From contig AP026540.1 in the NCBI GenBank assembly GCA_026075535.2, positions 1,674,001 to 1,738,000 on the forward strand: a stretch of 64,000 nt of DNA. The letters run 5' to 3'. This stretch comes from Tricholoma matsutake. Its lineage: Eukaryota > Basidiomycota > Agaricomycetes > Agaricales > Tricholomataceae. Below the pieces are notes generated by a model that was not told where the DNA came from, ran no database searches, and was given only the letters and a program-made list of their open reading frames with translations. Both the position numbers and the translations under genes were made by a program. Position 1 is the stretch's first letter, and the number at the start of each line of letters is the position of its first letter. Below are positions 10,232-23,100 of the stretch, piece after piece.

Positions 10232-11842
10232 CCAGAGTGATCAGTCAGTTATTTTGATGTAAGTACCTTGCTCACAACTTCATACTCCACTCCGAGGGCT
10301 CAGAAAAAAAATGCAGGCTATCTATACTGAAATGAAACACAGGCACATACTCACTTTGAGTTCCCAGTGCGGTGTGCCTGTGCTTGGGAGGGGAGAGGAG
10401 ATTTTGTCTCTTTTGTCACACTTTGTCACAATCAGATTTGTTCTCCACTCGCGCACTGCATCGTCAATGGCCACATTACACACAAAACCAGAGCAACTAT
10501 TTGAATTGAGGTATGTACAACTATGTAGAAAGTAAGGTATGACCTAAAAGATGAAATAAATGTAATATCTACTGAGGATTAACTTGAAATGAGTTATAGG
10601 ATTGGGTATGATCTAAATTGGTGCTTATGGGCTGGGGAGGTGAATGTATGTTTGAAAGCTAGTGTGCAGGTGGGTAGAATGGAGCTACATTTTGTATTCC
10701 TTAGTAAAATTGCATATAGATGCATGGGTACTATGCGATGAAATCCCATAAAACTCCGGAGGGATAGTGCAAGACAATAAAATAAGGAAATCAAAATTCA
10801 GACATCATGGGAGAATACAGACCCGTTGGGCGCCATAGTACCTTTCAATCTAGCACCACAACGTCCAGCTACTGTTTCCTCAGGAGAGCTGACCTGTTAT
10901 TCTGGGCAGGACTGCTAGTGTGGACAAGGAATTTTGTATGTAAGGTTACATAGAACTCTTGGGATAATACTCGCTCATACCATTTTCATGAGTCACCCAC
11001 AACAACCCTACCCTCAGCGTCCCCCCAAATCAAGCACAGGCCCATCTGGTTGGATGCTCGAAGTTGCAGTGAATGATAGGGCATGAATATAGCTGGTGGT
11101 CTCACTTGACTCGATCACTTGGAAATAAGGTTGATAGTGCAGGACCACCAGCTGGAACACGTAATAGGCAACAACACGTTGGGTGACAAGTGTTAGCGTG
11201 TCGAAACATGGGAGTTTGGATTGTGGAAGGACCACATTGACATTCGGAGTTCAAGTTCAAGTATGTAGCATTCCCTAGTCTCATGGTATCACCAGTTATT
11301 GAACAGCATTTAGACATCTTAATGCAAGCTGCCATCCTGCTACACATCAATGAATTGTCATTCTATTCTCAAGGTTGAAGTAACCTTTTGTTATAGCACC
11401 TTATTTCTGATTGCGAAATCCCATTAGCTACTCAGCTTCCATAAACCGACTTTCAGAGGAGGCCCTGTCTACAAAGCTCTCTTTCAACCGCCTCCTGGGT
11501 GCTGAAGATGAAATGGAAATGGAATACCATCTTGTTTTGGCAAGACATGAACTCGTCCAATTGGGCCATGGCTAAAGCCTGGCATGAACGAGTCCTCCAT
11601 TTTAGAGTAATAAGTTGTGATGTGAACAGTTACATACTAGTAGTCAGTCAGGTCAGCACATCCACTCTCCTGGGTGTTGCTTACTGATGACCTGTAAGGT
11701 GGCTCCTTCGCTGACTCTCAGTACCAGTTCGACATCTATGGAAGCTTTGATACCCAGATCTATCCACCAACCCCAATGCATCCAGAACCAAGTCTCAGGT
11801 CGGTGTGTTGTATTGGTGTGATTCCTTTACCCATTTTCCACA
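10232..11842. other. no gene recognised
   Basis: AT-moderate sequence with only short open frames in all frames, none resembling a known domain. No terminal repeats or tandem arrays were noticed. It may hold decayed host or element sequence. Confidence 0.5.
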
Positions 11843-11854
11843 GGGCCCATAACC
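11843..11854 (-). promoter_or_regulatory. copia-type half-tRNA primer site next to copia-C LTR
   Basis: GGTTATGGGCCC on the minus strand directly follows the LTR end CCAATA. It is a 12-base complement of the initiator-Met tRNA anticodon stem and loop, the longest of the three such sites in this window. Confidence 0.65.
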
Positions 11855-12064
11855 TATTGGAAATCAGGCTGGGAAACAAACAGAGAAGAGATAATTCTCT
11901 TAGAGACAAGTGGGGAAAATGAGACAAGGAACATCTTATTAATTCTCCTATACTATGGCTGTATGTAACTGTGCTATAAATAGAACACGCATCAAAACAG
12001 CCACTCTATTAATAATATCTGGCATCCGGCCTCAGACCATGGGCTTGGATTGCCTATCCCAACA
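11855..12064 (-). repeat. copia-C LTR with internal sequence on both sides
   Basis: 210 bp on the minus strand, TGTTGGGATAGGCAATCC to TTTCCAATA. Upstream on the minus strand is the purine tract GAAGGGGAG, as at a 3' LTR; downstream is the primer site, as at a 5' LTR. A single LTR bordered by both is expected from recombination between adjacent or circular copies, not from a simple solo LTR. No copia protein is recognisable on either side. Confidence 0.65.
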
Positions 12065-12423
12065 CTCCCCTTCAAGCCAAGCATGGTTTGAGTTATTAGG
12101 AATGGTTAACTGGATTATCTTTCAGGTGCGTTAAAACCTCTACATAACAGCAGAATTCCCTGGTCACATATTGCAACCAGTAAATGACTTACCTACCAGC
12201 TCACAAGTCAGCATTTCAGATACACGACTGCACTTTCGTTTATTTCTGACAGGGTTTCATGATGTCAGGAGAAATACTACTGAACGACAACAACTCATCC
12301 CCGTCGATCATTGTCACAACCAGTGGTGAAACAAAACCTCATGTTAACTTGAATGTTGTAGTCAGTTTCTTTTATCATTGGTTGTTGCTGACACTGCCAA
12401 AACATATACTGGTGTGGTTTAGG

Positions 12424-13905
12424 ATGCAACGTTGACCACTCCGAGCTCAAGTGACATGGTTACCGTCCCATCATTGGTGGGCAAGACCAACCCCCAGTGC
12501 ATCAATCCACTGACTTCCCCTCTTGCATTGCAAGTAAGCACCCTGCACTTTTGTTCTGGGAAGTTGCTCATGGTTTTTCAGAATCTTTTGACCCTTTCTC
12601 CAGGTTTCTCGCAACAGCTGCAGTTGCTCATGGATATGTGCGTCACTGCAAGCCCAGCATCAGTTGGCTCCTCACTGACACCTTCCTGCACTGAGCCACC
12701 TATTGTGCATGGACATGCTGTAACAATCTGCCAGTTTCCCCTCTTACTTTGCAGATAAGTGTTACAAGTTTTCATCAGGATATTGCTCACAATCTGTATA
12801 CAAAGAATCCTTTGACTTTTTTCAGAACAGTTTGATGTGAATGCCTGTGTTACAGCAATGCCCATGGCAGACAGTATCTTGCCCATGCCTCCCACCACAG
12901 CAACACCCTGTGCTGCACCAGTAGATGGACCTGCCCCGCTCGCCGCCACCCCAACCATATCATCTTGTGCCCGTGGTGCTAAAGTCTGAGGTTGCCTTTA
13001 GTGCAGTTTAACCTAGCAACTGTGAAGGGAGACTCAGATAGACTGAACAGCTGGAGTCCAGAGTGAGCAACTGAAGAGTGCAAAACTCCAGACTCTGCAG
13101 TCTACATACTGTGAAACAAACAGTGATAAACACAAGGTGGAAACTACTCTAAGTGCCCATGAGTGTAACTACAAGTGATAGGACATGGAATAGAAGTAGG
13201 ATAGAAGTAAAATAGAGAGATGGTGAATCATACATTTAACACGTGGCAATGACCTCTTGACTGTCCAGGATAGCCACACTTCCCCAAATGGCTCTCAGTT
13301 ACCTGTGATTTCTGATAACTCGGTCAACCTGGATGGGGAAGCCATTATGATAGTGACACTCACAGGAGTTACCACCAACAATGGGGCAGTGCCCTCAGGT
13401 AGCACTTCTGGGATCTCGCCGACTGCCTTGCCTCAAGTTTCAGGAGGTTCTACATCTCTGAATGCTGATGTAGTGGGTTCAACTGTCAGCGGGCTACAGA
13501 ACCCCATGAAGAAGCCAGCGAAGATGCAACCAGGAACATCTGGTACAGCGAGGTGAGATTGTCATCGCCACCAGGAGATTTGCAGGACTCCTTATCGAGT
13601 TGCTAGGGCTCTATGCTCTCAAGACTGGTGCAAGGCAAACCCTCGAGGAACCACTGCGGAATTCCAGAGCTACGACTCTTCTCTAACCAAGGACGAGCTA
13701 CAGGTTTGGAACAAATCATCTAATGTTTTGGGACATCTATGCTCACGCGATGTGTGGTACCAGAAATATGAAGCACTGTCTGCCACGATACGTGCTACAG
13801 GGAAACAAGTGGGTTCACACCTCTATGACGCGTCATTTGTTGCTGACCGTAATCAGAATCTAGAATGCAAATGCAGCTACGGCTCGGGAGAAGGCATTAG
13901 TGCGT
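12424..13905 (+). pseudogene. decayed gene for a Ser/Thr/Pro-rich protein, not identified
   Basis: Coding-like pieces on the plus strand are low-complexity: TTPSSSDMVTVPSL near 12432, a Pro/Ala-rich piece near 12862-12988, and 13257-13556 (…GSTSGISPTALPQVSGG…). Putative introns separate the earlier pieces (GTAAGC near 12535, several CAG acceptors). After TGA at 13554-13556 the frame continues to about 13905 with ICRTPYRVARALCSQDWCKA and TAEFQSYDSSLTKDELQVWN. This has the look of a small basic fold (HMG-like spacing), but I cannot assign a family. Similar Ser/Thr/Pro-rich proteins with such a C-terminal block are common as lineage-specific genes in Agaricomycetes. Exon boundaries are not resolved, and the stop suggests a pseudogene. 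Confidence 0.35.
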
Positions 13906-14359
13906 AAGCAGATATATACGTCAGGCAGAGGGCGCCCGGGGAACGGCCGCGGATGCTACATACGCTGTTTCTAATTTTAGCCCCGCATCGCATGACCCGC
14001 AATTTTTTATCGTTATGCCTCGCGATACATTGTTTTGAGCAAGGCCTAGTAAGGATCTGAGAAATTCGAGAACAAATTGAGAATGTTCAATAACAATAGA
14101 TGTCTCTAGACTGGTATCAATTGAAAATCGAGGTAGCGCACCATAAATCTGGATATATCAAATTCCAATGAGATCCTCGAGTTATCTCGAGTCTGTTTTG
14201 ACTGGGGTTGAAGGTCAGGTGTTGCAGTAGGCATGAGGCATGTCAAAGCCCAAGTTAAATCAAGGATGCTTAGAAGTCAACTATCATTCTTCAAAAAAAA
14301 AACATATACTAGTCATAATCCTCATACATGTAGAAAACAACCGATGGTAATTGAGAACA
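13906..14359. other. no gene recognised
   Basis: Short intergenic stretch without a convincing frame; a small GC-rich patch lies near 13930-13960. It is bounded by the decayed plus-strand gene and the end of the minus-strand hypothetical gene. Confidence 0.5.
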
Positions 14360-15062
14360 CTAGGATCTTGCGCCACGTGTCGAAGCGTAATCGGGGGCGC
14401 TTAGAAGATTTGCGACAACAGCCGCACTATCCTGGCTCCGCTTGAGTTTATCGTATAACGCTTGGATGGACCGATTCGTATCAAACATTAGCTGCTGTTC
14501 TGAAGGAGGTGCTAAAGAAATATCCGTCGCTGAGGGCACGGGGAGCAAAGGAAGCGCGCCAACGCCTGATTGCCGCATAATATCTGCGATGACGTCGAGC
14601 GTCTGCTTGACCGAGGCGATATTTGCTGTCCTGGAAAGTGAGGACATAATGCTAAAGGTTGGTCTGCCGCATACCTTCGGTTTCAATTGGGCTGTTTCCT
14701 GGATGATACGCGTGTTGGCTGTGGGTGAGATTAAGATCCGCGCTATCAATGTCATTCACGACGAGGAAAGGATACCTAAAGACTTACATCCCAACTGACG
14801 CCCTCTGTGCAAGCTCCTGCAGCCGAACAACATTCTCCTGCACAAGTTGAATATTTTGCTTGAATAACTCTGGCGAGTTTGGGTCTGCGCCTTGATGCAA
14901 AGAGTGATCTGGCGGTAGAAATGGTTGTTGATTTGAAAACGATTGAACGGGAACGGAATTGAATGCTGGTTGAAAACCAGACATTGAGCTCGAACCAAAA
15001 TTGGGCGCTGCTGGTTGCGAACAAATAACGTCAATCAATGTTCGACTTCAACGTGATGACAT
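14360..15062 (-). CDS. hypothetical protein, four exons
   Basis: Proposed minus-strand exons are 15062-15053, 15010-14788, 14718-14675 and 14625-14360. Introns begin GTTGAA, GTAAGT and GTATGC and end CAG. Joined, they give about 180 residues: a short Ser/Gly/Gln/Pro N-terminus (SSPAPNFGSS), PFLPPDHSLHQGADPNSPEL, a helix QNIQLVQENVVRLQELAQRA, then IQHAYHPGNSPIETE, a second helical stretch ANIASVKQTLDVIADIMRQS, GVGALPLLPVP, and a last helix with QALYDKLKRSQDSAAVVANLL. There is no stop or frameshift inside, unlike the surrounding elements, which suggests a living gene. The first exon is the least certain; ATG at 15019 or nearby is possible instead. No membrane segment. The function is unknown to me; it looks like a small helical adaptor or complex subunit. 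Confidence 0.6.
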
Positions 15063-15782
15063 CGACTCCACAACGACATTGCAGTGGGAATCAAGAAAGC
15101 ACTTACTCTTTCGAATACGCACCCGAATTCCTTGCTGTATGGAATGTTATATCAACTAGGGGACCGGGGATAGTCGACGAACAGGAGGCAACGACAAACT
15201 AGTTAATGAATTTATAGGTACCCAGATTATTGCCTAATGTGGACCTCAGTTTCTCTCCGAACAATTGTTGAACTGTCACGAAGTTCCCTGCCTGTTTTCG
15301 TAAGTAGCTACTGCCCGGAAGCGGTAAGTCTTACCTTTTGGCATCTGCGTAACGTTCCACTAAGTAAATTATTTCTTCCCTTGGAAACGGCTTGCCCAAT
15401 GAGACGGCCATTACTTATGTGTGCAGCTTCGGTCACCATTTCTGACTTTCCACTCAAATTTAAACAGCTTCCTCTTCGACGAAACCACAGTCCGCCTGGC
15501 ATTCCACAATATCTCTCACAACATGAGGACACTAGTAGGCACATTGAAATGCTATAGCGTTCATTAGCAAAGTACAGATTGGGCGTGTCGGTGCTAATTC
15601 GTTGGCACACGCCATAGAATACAGGATAATGTTAAGTATAAATGCCGCTCCATTATCTGCGCCCTTCGAAAATCATTGCTCGGCAACCCAGGCATCGTCA
15701 CCTCCTAAAATAGTCCTGGTCGCTAATTAGACAGTGTCACTGAAGTTTCAAATTATCGCGGTCAGCTCACGGTGCATATGTC
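15063..15782. other. intergenic region
   Basis: Lies between the start of the hypothetical gene and the stop of the FAD oxidoreductase gene, both on the minus strand. Overlapping short open frames on both strands (15237-15610) have no support from motif or structure. It should contain the promoter of the hypothetical gene and the terminator of the oxidoreductase gene; no clear signals were seen. Confidence 0.5.
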
Positions 15783-18009
15783 TCATGCAGAAGGCCGCCT
15801 CAAGACATCCCACAGTACTTTCAGGACTAATTTTGGATTGAACAAATCAATCGCTGGCGATAGAAGTTGCATGCCTTTCCAGACTGCTAACCCAGCCTGC
15901 TGATCCTGGTAATGTAAATAGGTCCCCATTGAGGTTTGAATAATCACTCATGATCCAAGGGACGTACGTAGAACGAGACCATATTCAGCCTGTGTGAATA
16001 CCATCGAAAGCCTCGACCGGCTGTCAAAGTTTCCCCAGGTACCGGGATAGTGCACTCGTATCCATAATCTACACAGTTAATCTGTGGTTATTATTGCGGA
16101 CTGATGAAAGGAATTGACTATGCGCACCAAGAGTCTTCGTTCCCTCCCTGGATCAACATTAGCAACAACTCTTTAGGTATGTCGATAGAAGCCACACCAC
16201 ATGGGATCAATTTTCGCAGCTTGAGCGTCAAAAAAAAGCTTTGAGAAGTTTGCAGGTAAACACCCTGGAGATAGTTGGGACCTTAGGACCGTGTTTAGAG
16301 CAACGGCGCCAAGAATTGCCTTCGAAGTGCCCTGTCTATAAACAACAATCAAGATTGTCGTAGAAGAACGAAGGACGCTGCCAGCGTTACCCGTGGATAG
16401 GATTCATTTTCATTACGCTGTCACCAATAGCAATCCAGTTCTTGGGAAGGTCTGGAGCCTGATGATATCGAATGTATGACAACGGGGCTGGTATAGGTAT
16501 TGTGAAAATATCTCAACAACATCTGAAGAAGGTATCTTACGAAGGCGAACGGTGCTGATTGCGACAGAATCCTCGACGTCATGAAGCTCGTCCAATAGCT
16601 GGAAGCACCATCCAGGCATCGGTTTAGCAAGCATTATATCTCTCGCAAAAGCTTTCACTTTATCAAAGCTTCTTGGACACTCTACATCTCCTCGAGTGCT
16701 ACAAAGAAGCATGACTATATCAACATGAAAAATAAGTAACCCTCTAGCTGAAAGGATAGCATTCGTACGTGTGTCCCATTCACATCTCATAATTCCGAGG
16801 ATCTTTGAGTCTACCCTGCCGCCTGAGATGCATGTATAGATGGCTCTACTGTTGTGGTATCCACCAGGGATAGGTAGACGCTCTGCGAGTGCAGGGGTAA
16901 TGGTAAACTGGAAAGTAGTGTAGCGAACCTTTGGATTGTAGGTAATCTTGAGCCGCTGAAGTGGCTGGACTTCATCAGTGTCAGAATGGAGTTTGGCCAT
17001 TCGAAAGCCTGCATTCTGGAGCCATTTAAGCCCTGCTTCCGCAGCACCTGAGCAATCTGCAAAGATGGAATACATGAGCATTAAGCAGGATCAACAGAGT
17101 ATCCGTCTGCAAACCGATAACCAACGATGCAGAAAGCACCTCATCGCCCTTGTTTGTACGAATCGAGACCCCTTGCAGTCTGGTCGGATCATTCTGTGAA
17201 GGGATAATGCCAGTGACGGTCCCAACTATCTGTTCGATATTCGGATACCCTTTGTTGCCGATGACGAGTCGGCGAAGAAGTTTCTCGAAACCATGTCGGG
17301 TGGCAAACAAAGTATTCGACAGGGAGTCACGGCTTTTCTCATCTCCTAAGTTCAAAAAGTTGCCATAGAACGCGAGCTTAAAATCCGCCGGACCTATGCT
17401 GGAAAATGTATTGATGAAAAACGGTCAAATCATGCGACGATATCAAGTGACCTGATATCAGCTTTCTGGCATTCGCCTCTGAGATTACGGAACCATTTTT
17501 CCAAGGCCATGAACCCAAACGCTGAGAGTCCTATTTTTGTGTGATTAGCTGTAGATTAGTATAATCGGCGGTGGTAAACCTACCATGTAGCGATTGATAT
17601 TGCAATACACGCGCACGAGTCTTCTTCTTCTGTTCCCGTTCTGGTTTCCATCCTTCCGTCGTCGCCAACCAAGCCTCTGGCTCTACGATGACGACCTTCT
17701 CAAAGTGATCATGACAAACACGAGCGGCTGATAAGCCTGCAATGCTGGATGAAATAAACGACAATCCGAGTCAGTGGAATCAAACTTCACACGGGCAGAT
17801 GACCAGACTCACCTTCCTCCGCACACCACAGCTGTTCCTTGAATTTTACAGCCAGTCCGACGCTCTATTCCTAGAAAAGGGACGTCTGCCACTCCAGTAT
17901 GCTTCTGGATCAACTTGCGGCGTAAAAGGCTTGTACAAGAGGATAACAAAAGACATATCCCTCCGGAGAATGTTACAATTGAAACAAGCAAATAATAATC
18001 GAAAAACAT
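15783..18009 (-). CDS. FAD-dependent oxidoreductase (monooxygenase-like), multi-exon
   Basis: The protein can be followed through about nine exons. From ATG 18009 it has a membrane-anchor-like N-terminus (YYLLVSIVTFSGGICLLLSS), then RRKLIQKHTGVADVPFLGI. The dinucleotide-binding motif TAVVCGGSIAGLSAARV is split by an intron (GTGAGT at 17812 to CAG at 17745). It continues with VVIVEPEAWLAT, FKLAFYGNFLNLGDEKSRDS, VIDCSGAAEAGLKWLQNAGF (joined across an intron ending near 17052), and the C-terminal FAD motif APDLPKNWIAIGDSVMKMNP near 16450-16395. The C-terminal block is GQGTSKAILGAVALNTVLRS (after an intron ending near 16335), then DYGYECTIPVPGETL and FNPKLVLKVLWDVLRRPSA with stop TGA 15785-15783. 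This order fits class A flavin monooxygenase-like enzymes of Agaricomycetes; the substrate cannot be deduced. The intron before IRYHQAPD and the last introns are approximate. I saw no disabling change. Confidence 0.75.
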
Positions 18010-18634
18010 TAGCCTGAGGCTGGGATGCATAGATGGGTAGTAACAAGGTGGTCATAGTCTGTCCAGTAATTTTAAGGTCGACTACTCCGTCGTACACGGA
18101 TGATAAATGATGAAGAACACACGGTATCTTGAACCTGATTGATAGATGAGCATAGTCAAGAGACGCATTTGTCGATATCAATTTGTGAGAGACGCGGTAA
18201 GCAAGTTCATTAGTCATCACAACTCCATTAGTCATCACAACTCATGCTATGTTTCATCTTGGTTTCATCGGCTTGGGATTCCGGAACTCAAAAACCCTCG
18301 TACGTCATCCGTTTGTCTCCCGAGCACCGAGGCCAGACGCGAACTTACTTACTACTTGTTGTTATGAAGTTCTATTCAATTGCGCTGCGTGCATTATAGA
18401 AAAACTCCGAAAAACTCCGTAAACCCCGACATCGTCAGTATATGTATGGCATACTGTGGTAAGGACCCGGAAGGTTAGGTGGTGCTTAGAATGCTATATC
18501 ATCATCCACGCCCGAAGTTCAAAAACATTCAGGTATTGCCACCTTCTCTAAAAATAGTAAGTACCAGTTGCAACTTGCTAACCAGGGACTTTCGTTCGTC
18601 ACGGTTACAAAAAATATATATTACGTTTGATGTC
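18010..18634. other. spacer between duplicated oxidoreductase copies
   Basis: No gene recognised. It should hold the promoter of the FAD oxidoreductase. GTTGTGATGACTAATG-like words are repeated near 18211-18240 (tandem CATCACAACTCCATTAGT). Confidence 0.45.
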
Positions 18635-19470
18635 TCATGCACAAGGCCGCCTCCGAGTCAAGATATCCCACAGTACTTTCAAGACTAATCCTGGATTGAG
18701 CGAGTCAATTGCTGGGGATAGAAGTTGCATGCCTTTCCAGACAGCCAACCCAGCCTGTTGATCCTGGTAATGTAAACAGGTCCCCATTGAGGTTTGAATA
18801 ATCACTCATGATCCAACTTGAAGGGACGTACGTAGAACGAGACCACATTCAGCCTGTGTGAATACCATCGCAAACCACGACCAACTGATAACATTTCCGT
18901 CATATCCATAATCTACACGGTTAGTAATCCATGATTATTAATACTGACGAAAGGAATTGACTGAGCCTTTAATCTCTCCCTGGATCGATATTAGTAACAA
19001 CTCTCCAGGTATGTCAATGGAAACCACACCATATTTTCTCAGCTTGAACATCCAATGAGCATCAAAAAACTGCTTCGAGAAGTTTGCAGGTAAGCGCCCC
19101 GGAGATGGTTGGGAATCGATGGTCCTTAGGACCGTGTTCAGAGTAGCAGCACCGATAATTGCCTTTGAACATCCCTGTCTACAAATAGCAATCAAAATCA
19201 TCATAGATGCCGACATCATTACCCGGAGATAGGATTCACTGTCATGATGCTATCACCAATAGCAATCCAGTTACTTGGGAGATCTGGAGCCTGATGATAT
19301 CGAATGTATGACAACGGGGCTGGTTTAGGTATTGTAATTTGTGAAAATATCTCAACAAGTTCTCAAGAAAAGATCTTACAAAGGCGAATGGTGCTGATTC
19401 CAAGTTCTCAGTAATGAGAACGAGGTTTTGTCGATATGAGTGAGTGGAGTGTCCCATGCGATCTATTGTT
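18635..19470 (-). pseudogene. partial duplicate of the FAD oxidoreductase, C-terminal half
   Basis: Closely resembles the last part of the 15783-18009 gene: CSKAIIGAATLNTVLR and PANFSKQFFDAHWMFKLRKYG correspond to GTSKAILGAVALNTVLR and PANFSKLFFDAQ. The region before the stop (18759-18815) matches 15902-15958 almost base for base. The equivalent stop is at 18637-18635. Homology begins near 19465, so the FAD-binding N-terminus is absent, and the block around DYGYECTIPV is partly deleted (18870-18930). A tandem partial duplication on the same strand is the simplest origin. Confidence 0.7.
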
Positions 19471-20022
19471 GCCACAGCACTTTGTGGTCGGGGTTCGAAA
19501 TACCTCGACACAGCCTTGATTTCTATATTTATCTCCAGTGTAAAATCAACTGACCAGCTTGACTATGGCTAACTTTGTAGTTATGCATCACAAACGACAT
19601 TGGTCTCCTTCTTGTGCATTGGATTGAATCAACTTTCAAGCTTTCAAGCTATTATCAAAGTCATTGAACCTGTGTGATTTTCAGTTATTGTCCAACTGCT
19701 TGGGAAGGCCAGACTCCATGTATGACCTTCGGCTCAATGTTGAACATGTCGGAATGATATGTTTTACATGAAGAGCATGGGAGGCTGCAAGAGAATCACT
19801 TGTGAGGGGTTTTGGCAATCACCAGGTGGATGAGGACGAAGGGAAGATGAATAAAGATTGGAACATTTTGATAAGGCTTTTGGTCAACATTCATCTACCT
19901 GGTGGACTGACCAGATTTTGGGCTATTCATCTTCGCTAGAAGAGACTGTCGGGGTCAGAAATCCCCCATCCTTCGGGAGAAGCTCAAACAAGTGGTCACG
20001 ACCAAGGTTAAGACTCGCACTC
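19471..20022. other. no gene recognised
   Basis: No supported coding sequence. The stretch ends at the AAAAT target duplicate of the LTR element that follows. Confidence 0.5.
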
Positions 20023-20027
20023 AAAAT

Positions 20028-20191
20028 TATAAGAGTGCCTCTTACATCATTGCAACTTATCACATGAGTATATAGTCTATACTTGAATACTTGTGTACTG
20101 TAGCTTAGTTTCCTCCCCCGAAATATACTAAGTTCCTAACATGTTTCTGTTCCTATGAGTCTCGAGTGTTGGAAGCTCCAGCTTCCTTCCA
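20028..20191 (+). repeat. 5' LTR of the LARD
   Basis: 164 bp, TATAAGAGTGCC to GCTTCCTTCCA. It differs from the 3' LTR by a 10-bp gap after CACATG and scattered transitions, including the first G to A. Confidence 0.85.
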
Positions 20192-23100
20192 CTTTTTTTT
20201 TGTTATGAACTTACTATCAACACTTGATCAACACACTCTCACACATGCTCTTTTCCCCAAAACCACACCGACCCTGAAAGTTCCAAAATGGTCTAGTTTT
20301 CTCACACCAAATGCTGTACCTTGACAATGCCAGACTATCTGCTCACTCTCTGATTTGCACACCGGCGGCAACCTGCACCCCCACTAGAGCTCTCTTCTTT
20401 CGAATCTCCTGCCAGGGTCCTGTTCAGCCCTTATGCTGGGATGTTTGATAACGAGCCCCACTATACATAATTTTTTTTACCATCTCAACCAATTTTCTTT
20501 GGTTCTTTTTCTGCAACTTGGCTATGCACCCATGTGTTTGCACTAGCATCAGCAAGTCTCATTAATCTCATTTATACAATGCCTCCCTTGTCTTGACCCC
20601 AGCCTACCACCCTGTGCAACGACCATGTCATCATCAACAATGGCCCATTCCCCCATGCTGCCCCACTCTCAACTGAAAACCATGACTCTAAGACGATGGA
20701 ATCCACTACCACACCCACCAGAACACCCCTGTTCACTGCCCATCTCAGCTGTGAACACACTGCCTTGCCCCCACCTACACTCTATGCTCCCATGACATCA
20801 CTAACAACACTGTCTGCAGCTAGATGCACACCCCTCGTTCATCCTCCCCAGCCCTCATTCAGCGCCTAGCCCTTTTCAGCGCCATGTGGCATTGTTTGAT
20901 TTCTTTAAACTTGGCATGTCTGCCATTGGAGCACCTCAACTTTGGTTTGCATTACCTTCTCCAAATGTCCACCCCCACTGTTCAACATTGTCAACATTGT
21001 CAACTTCTCACACCAGCTCCATTCTCTCCTTTTCCCCTCCCATCCTCTCATTTCCACACCCTACTGCATGTTCAACCCTGCACCATGTGGTGTTTTCACT
21101 ACTACTACCATCACCACTGCTGTCTGCCATGTCACCACTGATAATGCCTGCACAGCCCCCATCAGTTACATCAACGATGCGAATGCCATTGACAACGACC
21201 ACTGCCACCTTTTGCCCAGCATGAAACCTGCTCCCAGCACCTCAGAACTGATGGCACACACTCCCAAGTCAACCTACAACCCCACAGAAAACTTCCCAGC
21301 CCATTCCCTCGCATCCTGAGCCTCCCACTATAACCACCACGTCATTGTCAGCAACACTGCCCACAGCTGCTGCAAACACTCCCAAAAACATTGATCTGGA
21401 CCATGACTGGCACCCAGACAACTACCCCCCACCCTGGAGATCCATTACCAAACCATGAACAATGCATGGACACCATCCACAGCCCAGGAAATGCTGTTAT
21501 GCATGTTCGTGCGAATGCATTCATCTGAACACATCGTACAGTTGATGCACCCCTGCCAGCTCCAGAACCCCCAATGAACTTTTGGAGCACCATCTGCACC
21601 ACCCTGTCTACCCCTGCTCACTTCCCAAACCACCGTCATGTATCCTGAGCCCACCGCCACTGCCATGTCACCACCAACACCTCACATTGCCACCTTGTCA
21701 TCAACAACAATGTCTACACCTGGGAACACCACCTATTCACTGCCAACCCTGTCCCAAGCACCCAGCTCGCCCCAAACATGCCCAAAAATATGCCATTTTG
21801 CCACTCACCAAAAAGACTGTCTGCACCTGCGAATACCCCCCATTCCCCTCCTACCACCATTTTATGCCCCCCGTCTCTTGTCCCACCCCCTTTGAACCCT
21901 GTACCACTGCATCCAACCCCTGCTTGCCCATGTTGCTCCCCCAACCCACTTCGCACACCATCTCGCCCAACATGCCTCTCATGACATCACTGATGCCACC
22001 ACCTTTTGTCCCCTCTCGTTCCGCCTGCGCTCAACTCATGTGACACTGGATAGCTGTTTGATATCACTCACCTCTTGTCAACACAGTTCACAAAAACAAT
22101 TGTGACTCAGTGTTCTTGTGGACACATGAAGTTAACTTTGATTAAGTGCTCGTCCTGTAGTCACACCCTGCTCCTCTCATTCCCACACCCCACTCATCTC
22201 ACTCCTGCACCCCCCTCTCTTGCTCCACTGTAAACTGGCCAACCCCATGTGACCAACACATCACCATCGACACCACACTCCACCTCCATCTCCAACAATG
22301 ACCATACCACCCCCCATACCCCCCTGATCCCCCCATTGGCTCCTCTGTCTCCTGTTCACCCTGAAATGCCCAGTACAATGACCATGTCATTGTTGATGGT
22401 CAACTGCTCTGCTCTGCCCCACTCAGAACCATGCGTGGGATCTCTAGAATGACAAAGCACACTACCTGAACCATCAGAACAGCAACCTGTTCCACCCACC
22501 TAGCTTGCCCCAGACCCCCCGTGAATGAGCCACTTGGGTGTTGTCCATGTGGTACACTGCTGCCCATCACTGATGATGCCATCTATCCCCCTTGACTGCA
22601 AATGACCTGTTTTACCATCTCCCACATGTTTTGACTGCATGGAAGACATGGAGTCGCTACCTGTTTCCCTACCTGCCCCATGCCACTGTTCACCTGCCCT
22701 CCTCATTGTTCCCCAACCCTCGTGACATTCTTACAGTCATTATCTAAAGTCTGCAACTCACAATTGAACCCTTACATGTACTGCAGGGAAATTGCTGAAC
22801 TGGACCAGAAACCTTGCGAGCCCCACCCTGCCGCTAGACTTCCCGTTTCACCAATTGATGCACCATCATTTCCCTCCCCACCACTGGAACATAAATGTAT
22901 GCCTTGCATCCCCTACTTCTTCAAAGATTCCTCATGGTTCATTAAGCTGCTGGTTTACCAGAACATATCATCCATTTGGTGGAACCTCCCTACTTGCCCC
23001 ATGATCCTAGCTGAACCTTCAAAACACCCCCTCGCCCTGTCCCAACTGCCCTGCGCACCCCTAGCTATTATTTCAACCCCTTGATCACTACTGCATCCAT

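Noticed and set aside
15237..15610. Overlapping ORFs on both strands between host genes
   Set aside because: Mutual shadows, no motif, no plausible start context or intron structure.
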